A stretch of 64,000 bases of DNA from Collinsella ureilytica. GTDB lineage: Bacteria; Actinomycetota; Coriobacteriia; Coriobacteriales; Coriobacteriaceae. Under the pieces are notes generated by a model. It was not told where the DNA came from. It ran no database searches and saw only the letters and a program-made list of their open reading frames with translations. A program made the translations under genes and the position numbers. The DNA lies in the NCBI RefSeq assembly GCF_019795105.1, contig NZ_JAIMFO010000004.1:62001-126000 (forward strand), written 5' to 3'. Below, piece by piece: positions 28,993-37,866 of this stretch. Every line of letters begins with the position of its first letter. Positions within the stretch are counted from its first letter, which is position 1.

Positions 28993-30224
28993 GCTTTATC
29001 GATCTTATTCGCGAAGCCCTTCGCTCACTAGAGGCAAATCGCGGCCGAAGCTTTCTTACCATCTTAGGAATTGTTATCGGCATTGCTGCCGTTATTGCCA
29101 TGACCTCGCTCATTGGCGGCATTCAACAAAGTCTTCTGGGCAGCCTTGGCCTCAATGCCTCTCGCATCATCAATATGAGCTATGCTGGCCCGGTCTCAAA
29201 AACAGACCTGAAGCGACTGGGGCTCGCCTTACCTGAGTATGAACGTATTGAGGCAGGAAACTTTGGTGGCACCAATCTGAAAACAAAGAATAAAGATGTC
29301 AATGTGTCCATGATGGGCGGCTCCCCTTCCCTGTTTGAGATGACCGGACAGGCAAAAATCATTGCAGGGCGGATGTTTACTGAGAGCGAAAATGAGACTG
29401 CCGCGCGTGTCATCGTTTTAGATCGAACGGGCGTCAGAATTGCATTTGGAACCTCAGAATCAGAAGCTGTTGGCAAAACCCTCACACTCAATGGTAAGAG
29501 CTTTACCGTCATTGGTGTGACCGAGAACAGTGCCGGAATGAGGCCTTCTGAGGACTTTTTCCAAGCTTGCATTCCCTTTGGTACCCTTGATCGCTATTTC
29601 AAGGTTGGCACCGGCGAGATTGATCATATCGTTGGATTAGCACGTGAAGGTGTTGACGTAGACGAGCTCGCAGAAAAGACCAAGGAGGCTTTTGCAAAGA
29701 TCAAAAACCTCCAAACAGAGGAAGATAAAAAGCTGCTCTACACCTCAACTATGAAATCAATCATCGATATGATGAATCAATTCATGAGCGGCTTTCAGCT
29801 CATCATGGGTGCCGTTGCTGGCATCTCACTGTTGGTTGGCGGCATTGGCATCATGAACATGATGCTTACCAACGTCACCGAGCGCGTACGTGAGATTGGT
29901 GTTCGCCGGGCTCTCGGTGCTACGAGACGAGACATCACCATGCAGTTCTTAACTGAGTCTGCTGTGGTATGCGTGACCGGTGGCATCATCGGTATGGTGT
30001 TTGGCTACCTCATTAGCTGGGGACTTGCCTTTGCAGTTAATTCAGCAGAACAAAGCAGTGGCTTTTTAGGCACGGGCGGTGCCACCCATATTGTGCCTGC
30101 AATGTCGGTCGAAACAGTGTTATTTGCCGTTGGTGTTTCGGTTGGCATTGGCTTGATCTTTGGAATTTATCCGGCACGCCGCGCTGCAAAGCTCGATCCT
30201 GTTGAAGCCCTCCGCTACCAGTAA
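28989..30224 (+). CDS. ABC exporter permease (MacB/FtsX type)
   Basis: Integral-membrane half of the exporter, 411 residues. It has the MacB/FtsX layout of one N-terminal helix (FLTILGIVIGIAAVIAMTSL), a large extracellular MacB_PCD domain (~residues 45-265) and three C-terminal helices. The last part has the FtsX-type GIGIMNMMLTNVTERVREIG and RRALGATRRDI motifs and ends with IFGIYPARRAAKLDPVEAL. It starts with GTG at 28989, overlapping the ATPase stop by four bases. Members of this class export macrolides, peptides or lipoproteins; in monoderm bacteria antimicrobial peptide export or resistance is common. This is family knowledge, not shown here. Confidence 0.92.
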   Translation: MSFIDLIREALRSLEANRGRSFLTILGIVIGIAAVIAMTSLIGGIQQSLLGSLGLNASRIINMSYAGPVSKTDLKRLGLALPEYERIEAGNFGGTNLKTKNKDVNVSMMGGSPSLFEMTGQAKIIAGRMFTESENETAARVIVLDRTGVRIAFGTSESEAVGKTLTLNGKSFTVIGVTENSAGMRPSEDFFQACIPFGTLDRYFKVGTGEIDHIVGLAREGVDVDELAEKTKEAFAKIKNLQTEEDKKLLYTSTMKSIIDMMNQFMSGFQLIMGAVAGISLLVGGIGIMNMMLTNVTERVREIGVRRALGATRRDITMQFLTESAVVCVTGGIIGMVFGYLISWGLAFAVNSAEQSSGFLGTGGATHIVPAMSVETVLFAVGVSVGIGLIFGIYPARRAAKLDPVEALRYQ

Positions 30225-30251
30225 TCGATTTCAGTAGCACATAAGGAATTC

Positions 30252-30290
30252 GGATCCCGAGAGCAAGATACGCTCTTGGGATCTTTCTTT
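30252..30290 (+). terminator. Rho-independent terminator of the export operon
   Basis: GATCCCGAGAGC (30253-30264) pairs with GCTCTTGGGATC (30272-30283) with one G-U, followed by TTTCTTT. It ends the operon 28 bases after the permease stop. Confidence 0.85.
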
Positions 30291-30348
30291 AGATAGCCGG
30301 GGCCTTAATAGCCGGGGGCGCACCTTACCTTGGTGCTTCGCCTTGCTG

Positions 30349-31680
30349 TTACTTTGCGTTTGGATGACGTCGCGCTTTCACGCGTTTGCGCATTGCTTCT
30401 GGAGAGACCGTAATACCTTCTGCGGTTCGCCGCACAGCAGCTGCCTTCGAGGAGCGTACCTCTTGCACTGGCTTCTCTTGATCTCCTGTGGCCTCTAAAA
30501 GCTGCACAGGTGCCCGAGAAGACCTCGCGGCTGTCTTCTCACGCTTGTGCTTTCGGCGGGCGCGTGTGGCAATCAAGCGATCCCAGCGATCATGAATACT
30601 CGCCTCATGCGAGCTTCTCAAGCCAAGCAAAGGGGCTGCCACAATCGTTGGAATAATAAAGGTAATAAGACGCCACAAGAGATAGCCAGCCGTGGCAGCA
30701 GATCCATAGAAGTGCCCTAAGAACAGAGCAAAGCCGCCTTCTGCACCACCCGTGCCGCCCGGTAAGGGCACTGCAGAAGACAAGAGCTGTACAAAGGCAG
30801 AGGCTGCCATAACGGAGAGAAAATCTACCTCATGATGCCCAAAGGCAAGCATCAAGAAATACGGAACGAGATAAAAAAAGGCAAGCTGCAGCATGGTGAT
30901 TACCACCGTGAGTGCCATAGATGACGCATGGGCGGCAGCAAGCTTGAACTTATCTGAAAACGAATACACCTCGCCGTCTACAAAGCCGCGCCAGCGCTCA
31001 ATCTTCTCACGGTCAAAACCGAGGCGACCCAAGAGCGTAAGCCCCCAGTGAGAAACACGCACAACCGTCTTGGGCATCAGCGCAATTGCAAAGATGAGCA
31101 GCAAAATGCCCACGTGCCCGCCAAAGCTAAAAATACAAAGCACCGTGAGCGCGCCAATATCTGAATAGCGTTCAATAAAGAACGGCATACGAGCAGCAAG
31201 CAGGATGGCTCCCCAAACCACGAGCCCAAATTGATACACAATAAAGCGTGTGAACTGAATCGCTCCCGCCTCGCCTACGTTTTGACCAGCCTTTGTGAGC
31301 CGATAAATCTGAGCAGGAGTTGAGCCCATCATCATAGGCGTGAGATTGCCAAAAAAGATTCCGCTTGCCTCAACCGAAATCAGGTCGCGGATACCAACCG
31401 GAGACTCTGGATCGAGCCAAACAGCAATTGCATAGGCAGCAATTCCAAACACGAGATATAACAACATGCAAAGGCAGGCAATCGTGAGCCACATGCCCTG
31501 CACGTTAGAAAGGGCTTCCATAAACTGGGCTACCTGGCCGGTCAACACCAAATACACCAAGAACGCAATGAGTGCGCATCCAATAAAGATCGCTCCGCGG
31601 GTTGCCCCTTTTCTATCATCTCCGGAATGGGGGGCATCAACCTGCGGTGCTGGCGGCGTGCTTGGGCTTGTGACCGTCAT
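30349..31680 (-). CDS. Flippase-like membrane protein (lysylphosphatidylglycerol synthase TM-domain family)
   Basis: Polytopic membrane protein of 443 residues in the AglD/MprF N-terminal domain family (UPF0104). After a ~30-residue Thr/Ser/Pro-rich head, about eight hydrophobic helices span residues ~35-370. Family blocks are FGNLTPMMMGSTPAQIYRL, QFTRFIVYQ and PLPGGTGGAEGGFALFLG. It has no soluble lysyltransferase domain, so it is more likely a lipid-linked-sugar or glycolipid flippase-type protein than a full MprF. The C-terminal ~75 residues are strongly basic (RARRKHKREK, KRVKARRHP) and presumably cytoplasmic. I start at the ATG at 31680, which has GAGGAG four bases upstream; an in-frame ATG at 31776 lacks this. 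Confidence 0.85.
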   Translation of the reverse strand: MTVTSPSTPPAPQVDAPHSGDDRKGATRGAIFIGCALIAFLVYLVLTGQVAQFMEALSNVQGMWLTIACLCMLLYLVFGIAAYAIAVWLDPESPVGIRDLISVEASGIFFGNLTPMMMGSTPAQIYRLTKAGQNVGEAGAIQFTRFIVYQFGLVVWGAILLAARMPFFIERYSDIGALTVLCIFSFGGHVGILLLIFAIALMPKTVVRVSHWGLTLLGRLGFDREKIERWRGFVDGEVYSFSDKFKLAAAHASSMALTVVITMLQLAFFYLVPYFLMLAFGHHEVDFLSVMAASAFVQLLSSAVPLPGGTGGAEGGFALFLGHFYGSAATAGYLLWRLITFIIPTIVAAPLLGLRSSHEASIHDRWDRLIATRARRKHKREKTAARSSRAPVQLLEATGDQEKPVQEVRSSKAAAVRRTAEGITVSPEAMRKRVKARRHPNAK

Positions 31681-31886
31681 GGTTCTCCTCGATACCGCTC
31701 TTAAATCCGAAGATGAAGAGTGGCTAAATACATGATCGTGACTCTCAGACTCTCCTATCCTACCTGTAGCTCGCAAGTTAGGCGAGGTCTCACGGAGAAC
31801 ACCCTTGCATCATCATGTAATGAGAGCATCTTGTTTGATAGATCACAACTGTTTGCTCTTATGCGATCCCAAGAGCAGACAATAAA

Positions 31887-31917
31887 TGCAGGTAAATTCG
31901 CATGGAACTTACCTGCA
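31887..31917. repeat. Near-perfect 31-bp palindrome in the gap before the tRNA genes
   Basis: The ~390-base gap 31681-32074 holds no gene. Its main feature is ATGCAGGTAA (31887-31896) facing TTACCTGCAT (31908-31917), with the inner bases also nearly complementary (about 13 paired bases with one mismatch). It is 207 bases upstream of the flippase start. On the minus strand it is followed by TTATTG, so it could be a weak terminator, an operator or the footprint of a small element. Another small element is a 13-bp direct repeat, CGTATACGCTCTA, at 32026 and 32044. Confidence 0.5.
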
Positions 31918-32074
31918 TAACATCCATGTTCCAAGCCCATGCAACGGCCGGTGATGAAAGACTTGAAATATCATGTTTTATTACATATTGTTCACCAGGC
32001 TTTTGAGCACCCTTGTAAAACGGCTCGTATACGCTCTATAGCCCGTATACGCTCTACAGCCAATTGAGTTGACA

Positions 32075-32110
32075 CGAAAACGGGCTACCGATGATGTTCG
32101 ATAGCCCGCA
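32075..32110 (-). terminator. Terminator of the tRNA-Gln/Glu/Glu transcript
   Basis: On the minus strand CGGGCTA (32101-32109 region) pairs with TAGCCCG (32081-32087), followed by TTTTCGTG. It ends the transcript just after the last tRNA. The stem reuses the same CGGGCTA sequence as the 3' acceptor ends of the two tRNA-Glu genes. Confidence 0.7.
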
Positions 32111-32117
32111 TGGCGTG

Positions 32118-32193
32118 TGGTAGCCCGTACCAGATTCGAACTGGTGACCTCCGCCTTGAGAGGGCGGCGTCCTAACCGCTAGACGAACGGGCC
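32118..32193 (-). tRNA. tRNA-Glu (anticodon CTC), second copy
   Basis: 76 bases including an encoded CCA. Acceptor GGCCCGT pairs with ACGGGCT (first pair G-U), discriminator A. The D-arm is TCTAGCGGTTAGGA, the anticodon loop CTCTCAA (CTC) and the T-loop TTCGAAT. It differs from the neighbouring copy by one D-loop base (T versus C). Confidence 0.95.
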
Positions 32194-32227
32194 ATATGTA
32201 AAGGGCTCGGAGTGCCCAGAGAACTCA

Positions 32228-32303
32228 TGGTAGCCCGTACCAGATTCGAACTGGTGACCTCCGCCTTGAGAGGGCGGCGTCCTGACCGCTAGACGAACGG
32301 GCC
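32228..32303 (-). tRNA. tRNA-Glu (anticodon CTC), first copy
   Basis: 76 bases with encoded CCA and the same cloverleaf as the copy at 32118-32193, apart from GGTCAGG instead of GGTTAGG in the D-loop. The two genes are 34 bases apart, a recent tandem duplication. TTC-anticodon tRNA-Glu is not in this window. Confidence 0.95.
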
Positions 32304-32325
32304 GTTTGCTTAAAAGAGAGCAGTT

Positions 32326-32399
32326 TGGCTGGGACGGAGGGAGTCGAACCCCCACTGACGGAACCAGAATCCGCTGTCCTACCATTAGACGACGTCCCA
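32326..32399 (-). tRNA. tRNA-Gln (anticodon CTG)
   Basis: 74 bases with encoded CCA. Acceptor TGGGACG pairs with CGTCCCA, discriminator G. The anticodon loop is TTCTGGT (CTG) and the T-loop TTCGACT. It is the first of three tRNAs read on the minus strand, 22 bases before the first tRNA-Glu. A U1-A72 first pair is typical of bacterial tRNA-Gln recognised by either GlnRS or the GluRS/GatCAB route. Confidence 0.95.
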
Positions 32400-32496
32400 A
32401 TGATGTGCCTGCGCTCCTTTGCGCAAGAACGTATATTACGTGACGAGCAGCTCAAGCGCAAGACCAAAGTTCTTAAGCCTCACGCTTGTGCAAGGC

Positions 32497-33138
32497 TTAT
32501 GAAGACAGTGAAGAAGACTGCCTGCATAGGCTCGCGAGATCGATGCTTCGCGTCGCGATACGTGAAACCAAGGAGGGTGAATGGGAAACAAACAGCAATC
32601 CCATCTCCTCTGCTTCAAGTACTGAAATAAAGGCTTTCCAGACCTCCATTTGTGTTAGAGCGTCCAGCATAGCCGTGGCCTCATCAGCAATAAGATAGCG
32701 AGGATGAGCAAGTAGGGCGCGTACCATGCAGCTCCGCATCAGCTCGCCTCCAGAAAGCTCATGAGGCATACGGTCGAGCCACTCACCACGCACGCCAAAG
32801 CGCTCCCGTAACTCACGACCGGTCTGCCCATCCCACGCCCCGGCTTCTGCCAAAGAATTGCGCAATCTCAAATGAGGGGCAAAGGCTTGCTCGGGGTGCT
32901 GCCACAGCAACTGAACCGGCCGGACTCCTCGCTTGGGAAGAGACGATCCGTCAACAAGAATCCGGCCGGTTAAGGGGGGCATATAGCCAGCAAGCACCCG
33001 GCAGAGCGTGGTTTTTCCAAAGCCTGAAGGAGCAGTAAGCGCGAGGCGCTCTCGGGAAGCGACCGTCAGGCTGATCTGCTCAAAAACAGGCGTACAGCCC
33101 GGATAGGCATATCCAATATTTGTTGCCTCAAGCGCCAT
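32497..33138 (-). CDS. ABC importer ATP-binding protein (second ATPase of a peptide/nickel-type transporter)
   Basis: Short ATPase of 213 residues with Walker A APSGFGKTTLCRVLAGY, signature LSGGELMRSCMVRALL and Walker B YLIADEATAMLDAL. It ends in an H-loop segment LLFVSHSPSLV. It lacks the long C-terminal oligopeptide-binding extension of OppF/DppF, so its length is closer to NikE or an ECF-like unit. A GGAGG six bases before the ATG at 33138 fixes the start, which overlaps the upstream ATPase gene by 11 bases. It is the last gene of the five-gene importer operon and ends 98 bases before the tRNA-Gln gene, which is read in the same direction from further upstream. Confidence 0.88.
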   Translation of the reverse strand: MALEATNIGYAYPGCTPVFEQISLTVASRERLALTAPSGFGKTTLCRVLAGYMPPLTGRILVDGSSLPKRGVRPVQLLWQHPEQAFAPHLRLRNSLAEAGAWDGQTGRELRERFGVRGEWLDRMPHELSGGELMRSCMVRALLAHPRYLIADEATAMLDALTQMEVWKAFISVLEAEEMGLLFVSHSPSLVSRIATRSIDLASLCRQSSSLSS

Positions 33139-34033
33139 GAGAAACCTCCTTTGCCGCATCGTTTTGCGGTCCCTCAGCTGCCATGTCCGCTTCATCACAT
33201 GCAGTAAACCCGTTTTCGGGAAGGGCATGCCAAAGGGCACGGGTATACGGATGAGCGAGCAGCTCCGGGCGCTCAAATGAGGCAACTGGCGCTACCTCCA
33301 CCACAGTTCCATCGCGAACAATTGCTACGCGGTCTGCCACGGCCAAGGCCAGCTCAATATCGTGCGTAATGAGCAGTACTCCCCCGCCTTCATTGGCAAA
33401 GGTTCGAATATCGTCTAAGGCATGAATTGCGAGCACCAAGTCTAGACCGGGCGTAGGCTCATCTGCTACCAAAAGCTGAGGAGCATCCATGAGCGCACAC
33501 ATGAGCAAGACGCGTCTCGCCATACCGCCAGAGAGCTGGTGAGGATAGAGGCGCTCAACTTCGCGATCAAGCCCATAGGATTCAAAAAGCTCGCGTTGCC
33601 GCACAATACGCCGATCAGCATCCTGAGCACGCTGTTCACGCGTGGCTCCTCGAGCTAGGCCACGAACCTGGTCTGCAGCACGCATCAGAGGATCCAAAAA
33701 GCCCACGCCTTGAGGAACATATGAAATACCATTGCCTCGAAGTTTCGATAAATCCTCAGCTGAGCAGGGCTTGCCACGATAACGAATTTTTCCCGTTACC
33801 TCTTCATTTCCCGCAAAGCGACCAAGGATACAATCTGCCAGTACGGTCTTTCCGCCACCACTGGCACCCACCATGGCAACTACCTCGCCGGTATATACCG
33901 AGATTGACATGGCGTGCAAAACTTCTGTCCGCCGTCTTTTTGCCCGGAAAAATGGAGCTGATCCATCATATAGATCAAAGCCGACTGAAAGATTGTCAAC
34001 CTCGAGAAGGATTTCTTGAGCACCGGTATTCAT
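33128..34033 (-). CDS. ABC importer ATP-binding protein (first ATPase, DppD/NikD type)
   Basis: Cytoplasmic ATPase of 301 residues. It has Walker A VGASGGGKTVLADCILGRF, a Q-loop in GNGISYVPQGVGFLDPL, signature LSGGMARRVLLMCALM and Walker B LLVADEPTPGLDLV, with LLITHDIELA as the H-loop. The C-terminal HPYTRALWHALPENGF is the typical DppD/OppD/NikD ending that precedes the short extension. The start at 34033 (MNTGAQEILLEVDNL) is preceded by AGGAG. It is the fourth gene of the operon and overlaps the next ATPase. Confidence 0.9.
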   Translation of the reverse strand: MNTGAQEILLEVDNLSVGFDLYDGSAPFFRAKRRRTEVLHAMSISVYTGEVVAMVGASGGGKTVLADCILGRFAGNEEVTGKIRYRGKPCSAEDLSKLRGNGISYVPQGVGFLDPLMRAADQVRGLARGATREQRAQDADRRIVRQRELFESYGLDREVERLYPHQLSGGMARRVLLMCALMDAPQLLVADEPTPGLDLVLAIHALDDIRTFANEGGGVLLITHDIELALAVADRVAIVRDGTVVEVAPVASFERPELLAHPYTRALWHALPENGFTACDEADMAAEGPQNDAAKEVSHGA

Positions 34034-34040
34034 AGCGACC

Positions 34041-34946
34041 TCACTCCTGCACCGTGCGGGCATCAACAAGACGACGCAGCAATGAGCCCATGCGATCAAA
34101 GAGAGCTACTGCCAAAACCAAGGCAAGACCGGGGAACAGTGCGAGCCACCACATACCAGCAGAGAGATGTCCCATCGCTTCTGAAAGAATCACACCAATG
34201 GCAGGAACATCAGGCGAGAGACCAAAGCCTAAAAAGGTAATTGAAGCCTCGTGCAAAATTGCATGTGGGAAGAGCAAGACCATGCCTACCAAAAACTGCG
34301 GCAAAATTGCTGGCACCATATGACGAAGAGCAATATCTAAAGGACCTGCGCCTAAGGCTCGAGCGACTGCAACAGATGGGCGCTCACGCGCCTGCAAAAT
34401 CTCTGCACGCAACACGCGGGCAAGTGATGGCCAATGCGTAAGTGCCACCCCAACCACAACGCCAGTAAAGCCCTTACCCAAAGCATAGCTAATGAGAATC
34501 AACAGCACGATATGAGGAAGTCCCATAACGAGATCGATGAGCCAGGTAACCACCGTATCGGCAACACGTCCACCAAGAGCAGATACGCAGGCGAGTAAAA
34601 ATGCAATGAGTGAGGAGGCGCTCGCTGCACCAAGACCAACAAAAAGCGAGGTTGAAAGCGCTGAAAGTGTGCGCATCAACATATCTCGACCCATCCAGTC
34701 AGTTCCAAAGAGATGAGCCACAGATGGTGCAAGATTCTTATGAGGGAAATCGACCAGAATAGCCTGAGGCGTTACTACACGACCAACCACAGCAACCACG
34801 ATGAGCAAGCCTGCTGCAATAAGAGCAGCGAGTAGCATGCGTACGCGATTTCCCCGAAGATTGACGACCGATGCGCTCAAAACAGGCGCCGATCCCACGT
34901 GAACTCCGCGCTCAAGAGAGCTCTCGTTATATGCAAGATCAGCCAC
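34041..34946 (-). CDS. ABC importer permease (DppC/NikC type)
   Basis: Inner-membrane permease of 301 residues. A first hydrophobic helix (LLAALIAAGLLIVVAVVGRV) is followed by the OppC-type periplasmic loop with HLFGTDWMGRDMLMR and four to five further helices. The EAA loop reads ARALGAGPLDIALRHMVPAI, the docking site for the ATPases. The start overlaps the upstream permease by eight bases, and it ends seven bases before the first ATPase gene. Confidence 0.92.
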   Translation of the reverse strand: MADLAYNESSLERGVHVGSAPVLSASVVNLRGNRVRMLLAALIAAGLLIVVAVVGRVVTPQAILVDFPHKNLAPSVAHLFGTDWMGRDMLMRTLSALSTSLFVGLGAASASSLIAFLLACVSALGGRVADTVVTWLIDLVMGLPHIVLLILISYALGKGFTGVVVGVALTHWPSLARVLRAEILQARERPSVAVARALGAGPLDIALRHMVPAILPQFLVGMVLLFPHAILHEASITFLGFGLSPDVPAIGVILSEAMGHLSAGMWWLALFPGLALVLAVALFDRMGSLLRRLVDARTVQE

Positions 34947-35964
34947 GAGCAGCCCCCTCTCGGATCCTTGGATCTACCAAGCCATATAACAAATCAGAAC
35001 AGCCATTACCAACTGCCACGATGAGCGCAGAAACTAAGGCAATACCTACCAGCAAGGGAGCATCTCCTCCAATGCCTGCGGTTACTGCCGCAGAGCCCAA
35101 GCCCGGATAGGAGAACACCTGCTCCACCAAGATCGACCCGCCAAAGATTTCACTCACCTGAGCAAATTGCAAAGTAATTGCTGGCAGTGCAAGGTTTCTT
35201 AAGCCATGGCGAATGAGGATTTGAAAATCTCCTTCTCCCCTGCTTCGTGCAAACCATACATAGTCTGTCTGCATCACATCGATGGTTTTCTCTCGTGTAT
35301 GAAGAGCCACCGAAGCAACGCCGGTCAGCGCTAGGGTAAGAGCTGGCAAGATAAGATGATGAATGCGCTCGAGCAACGAGACCTGAGATGCCTCTACGCC
35401 AATAGGCACAGAAAAGCCAAGCGGGAACCAGCCAAGAGCTACCGCAAAAACCATGAGTGCAACAAGGCCAAGCCAAAACGAAGGAGTACTGGCGAGCAAG
35501 AAACAGTAGCCCTTCACGATGCGATCAATCCAGGTATCGCGGTGCATGCCTGCGAGAATCCCAAGAGCAATCCCTACGACCCCTGAGATGAGCCAGGCAG
35601 CTGCCATGAGTGCTAACGAAGAGACTGCACGCTCACCAATAATGGTAACAACTGGTCGGTTAAAGCGCAGGCTTTCTCCAAAGTCTCCCTTAATAGCGCC
35701 TGCCGCCCAATGGGCATAGCGCTCAGGAATAGGTGTATCGGTACCCCAGCGCTCGCGTAGCTGGGCACGCTTTTCGGGACTCATACGGGCATAAGCCACC
35801 TGACCGGTGTTCATTTGCACCGGATCGATAGGCGATATACCAATGAGCACAAAGCTCATAATGCTCACAGCCACCAGAAGCACGACCAGGCGTACAACAC
35901 CCCATACGGGATGCTGGCGCCTGGCGGGCACGGGGCGAGCAGATGCTGCCTCGTGAGAATGCAT
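34939..35964 (-). CDS. ABC importer permease (DppB/NikB type)
   Basis: Inner-membrane permease of 341 residues with six helices. It has the DppB-type first loop (PIDPVQMNTGQVAYARMSPE, then LRERWGTDTPIPERYAHW) and GDFGESLRFNRPV. The EAA-like segment FARSRGEGDFQILIRHGLRN follows, with VEQVFSYPGLGSAAV further on. The start is three bases after the binding-protein stop. Together with the following permease it forms the membrane channel of the importer. Confidence 0.92.
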   Translation of the reverse strand: MHSHEAASARPVPARRQHPVWGVVRLVVLLVAVSIMSFVLIGISPIDPVQMNTGQVAYARMSPEKRAQLRERWGTDTPIPERYAHWAAGAIKGDFGESLRFNRPVVTIIGERAVSSLALMAAAWLISGVVGIALGILAGMHRDTWIDRIVKGYCFLLASTPSFWLGLVALMVFAVALGWFPLGFSVPIGVEASQVSLLERIHHLILPALTLALTGVASVALHTREKTIDVMQTDYVWFARSRGEGDFQILIRHGLRNLALPAITLQFAQVSEIFGGSILVEQVFSYPGLGSAAVTAGIGGDAPLLVGIALVSALIVAVGNGCSDLLYGLVDPRIREGAARG

Positions 35965-35967
35965 GGA

Positions 35968-37638
35968 TCAGCCCCAGCTCCACGCATCAACGTTGTTCAA
36001 GACAGACCAGCCATGCCCATGAGGATGGAGCTTTTGCTCAGCGACAGTCAGTCCATCGCTGACCCAATAGAGGTGATCGATATTGGTGAACCAAAGCCAC
36101 GCTGCGTCTCCTTGAGGAGCAGGGCCGGTTGTTCCGTCCCACTCAGCTTTTTGCCACAGCGGATAGGACTCCTCAATGGTCTTGGTAGCCAAAGCCTGAT
36201 CAATATAGGCATCAGAGACCGGATTCTCATAGCAGGAGAAGTTCATATCGCTGGTGGAGTAGGTCACCCCATAGATATCAGAAGGTGCGTTGGATCCCCA
36301 ACCCCACATGATGGGATCAGAGAACGAGTGTGGGAAAATGTCATCCCAGGCATGGCCAGCGGCATTCACCTTAATACCAACCTCACCCATCTGGCGGGCA
36401 AACTCGTTGGAAAGACCCTGGCGAACCGGATCTGAGGTGGAATAGTAGAGCGTGAACTCTGCCTGTTTACCATCTTTTTCATAGATGCCATCTTTTTGCT
36501 TCCAGCCAGCGTCCTCCATGATCTTGCGAGCCTGATCTGGATCGTACTCGACCTTCATCTCGGGATTTGCCCATGGCATGCCATCACCAATGCTGTAGGC
36601 AACCTCGCCATATCCACCCAACACATTATCGATCAGTGCCTTGCGATCAAGCGCCATATTCATGGCCTGACGGATCTCCTTGTGGCAAGTTACGTCGTTG
36701 CCCGCAGGGTAGGACTCACCATCAGAGACACGGGTGGACCCTGCCGGGATAACCGGCAAGTTAATGCCACGAGAGTCAACCGATTTAAAGGCCTCAAGAC
36801 GATAGCCGTCTACCGTTTGCGAGGCGTGGATTGCCGATGTAAAGGCCATATCAACCTTGCCGGCCTTAACAGCTGCCAAAGCTGCATCCTCATCCATGAA
36901 GACCACGGTAAAGCGCTTAATCTTTGGCGCGTCTCCGTAATAGTCAGGATTTGCCTCAAAAATAGCCTGTTGGCCGTGATCCCACTGTGCAAGCTTATAG
37001 CGGCCAGATCCAATAGGCTTATCGCCATACGTGGGGCCATAGGCATGCTCAGGAACGATACCAATGACCGCTAAGGTATAGATGAGGGCGTTATAGGGCT
37101 TGTTCAGATGGATGCGCACCTCTGTATCAGATACAGCCTCCACGTTATCAATCATGGTGAGGTCTGCTTCAGCCTTATCTGAGGTACGGATCGTATTCAG
37201 GGTAAAGGCCACGTCGCTCGCCTTGAGAGGCTTGCCGTCGGTGAACTTAATATCGTCGCGGATCTTGAACGTCCACATGAGGCCATCGTCAGCAACGCTA
37301 TACTCCGTTACAAGATCATTCACGATATTCATGTCTTTATCGGTAACGATCAGCGTTGACTGAATGAGTGGCTCATGCACATGCTCAGATGAGCCCCAGC
37401 CCAAGCATGGATCAAATCCACCCTCAGGCTCATTGCTCGATCCAAGTGCAATTACAAGCGATGTGCCATCTTTCTTTTCAGCACTACCAGCGGCCTTTGA
37501 GCCCGTCTGACCGCAACCCGCTAAGAGGCTACCGCCAGCAACTGCTGCAAAAGCAGCAGCAGCGCCAACAACAAAGTGCCGACGCGTAGGTGCAGGCGAC
37601 ACACGGTTCGTTGTGTGCTGATTCACAGAATCGCTCAT
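35968..37638 (-). CDS. Extracellular solute-binding lipoprotein, SBP_bac_5 family (probable nickel-binding)
   Basis: Substrate receptor of 556 residues. The N-terminus has a twin-arginine-like TRRHFVVGAAAAF followed by the lipobox LLAGCGQ, so it is probably a lipoprotein and may use the Tat route. The mature part is a full SBP_bac_5 domain (EHVHEPLIQSTL, KFTDGKPLKASDVAFTLN, NKPYNALIYTL, REIRQAMNMALDRKALIDNVLGG). The family serves dipeptides, oligopeptides and nickel. A nickel role is inferred from its place directly behind the urease operon on the same strand and from a Fur-family-like box on its promoter. GGAGA lies before the ATG at 37638. It heads the operon SBP, two permeases, two ATPases. 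Confidence 0.88.
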   Translation of the reverse strand: MSDSVNQHTTNRVSPAPTRRHFVVGAAAAFAAVAGGSLLAGCGQTGSKAAGSAEKKDGTSLVIALGSSNEPEGGFDPCLGWGSSEHVHEPLIQSTLIVTDKDMNIVNDLVTEYSVADDGLMWTFKIRDDIKFTDGKPLKASDVAFTLNTIRTSDKAEADLTMIDNVEAVSDTEVRIHLNKPYNALIYTLAVIGIVPEHAYGPTYGDKPIGSGRYKLAQWDHGQQAIFEANPDYYGDAPKIKRFTVVFMDEDAALAAVKAGKVDMAFTSAIHASQTVDGYRLEAFKSVDSRGINLPVIPAGSTRVSDGESYPAGNDVTCHKEIRQAMNMALDRKALIDNVLGGYGEVAYSIGDGMPWANPEMKVEYDPDQARKIMEDAGWKQKDGIYEKDGKQAEFTLYYSTSDPVRQGLSNEFARQMGEVGIKVNAAGHAWDDIFPHSFSDPIMWGWGSNAPSDIYGVTYSTSDMNFSCYENPVSDAYIDQALATKTIEESYPLWQKAEWDGTTGPAPQGDAAWLWFTNIDHLYWVSDGLTVAEQKLHPHGHGWSVLNNVDAWSWG

Positions 37639-37687
37639 GAGTCTCCTTTAACGACGGGGAAAGATACGAACACATCATAACACGTAT

Positions 37688-37716
37688 TCTATAATTAGTA
37701 TCATTCAACCGTTCAA
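37688..37716 (-). promoter_or_regulatory. Promoter with overlapping Fur-family-like box
   Basis: On the minus strand TTGAAC (37711-37716), a 17-base spacer and TATAGA (37688-37693) form a good sigma-70-type promoter about 50 bases before the binding-protein gene. Overlapping its -10, TGATACT-A-ATTATAG (37689-37703) matches 11 of 14 positions of the 7-1-7 Fur-family consensus TGATAAT-N-ATTATCA. A metal-sensing repressor of the Fur/Zur/Nur group binding here would block transcription. The identity of the regulator is inference. Confidence 0.6.
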
Positions 37717-37770
37717 CTGAAGATCTTGAGCGTTCACCTGTCAAGGCAGACAAAAAGTTAGAGATGAAAC

Positions 37771-37831
37771 CGAAATAAAAAGACGGGGTGCCGATTCTAT
37801 CTGGTGCAAAGCCAGAAAATCAGCACCCCGC
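37771..37831 (-). terminator. Terminator of the urease/EamA transcript
   Basis: On the minus strand CGGGGTGCTGATT pairs with AATCGGCACCCCG (one G-U and a minor mismatch) around a long loop, followed by TCTTTTTATTTCGG. It lies 36 bases after the EamA stop and separates the urease operon from the importer operon. Confidence 0.85.
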
Positions 37832-37866
37832 TTAGCTAGATGAAGCTTACGCTGTCAAGCAACGCC

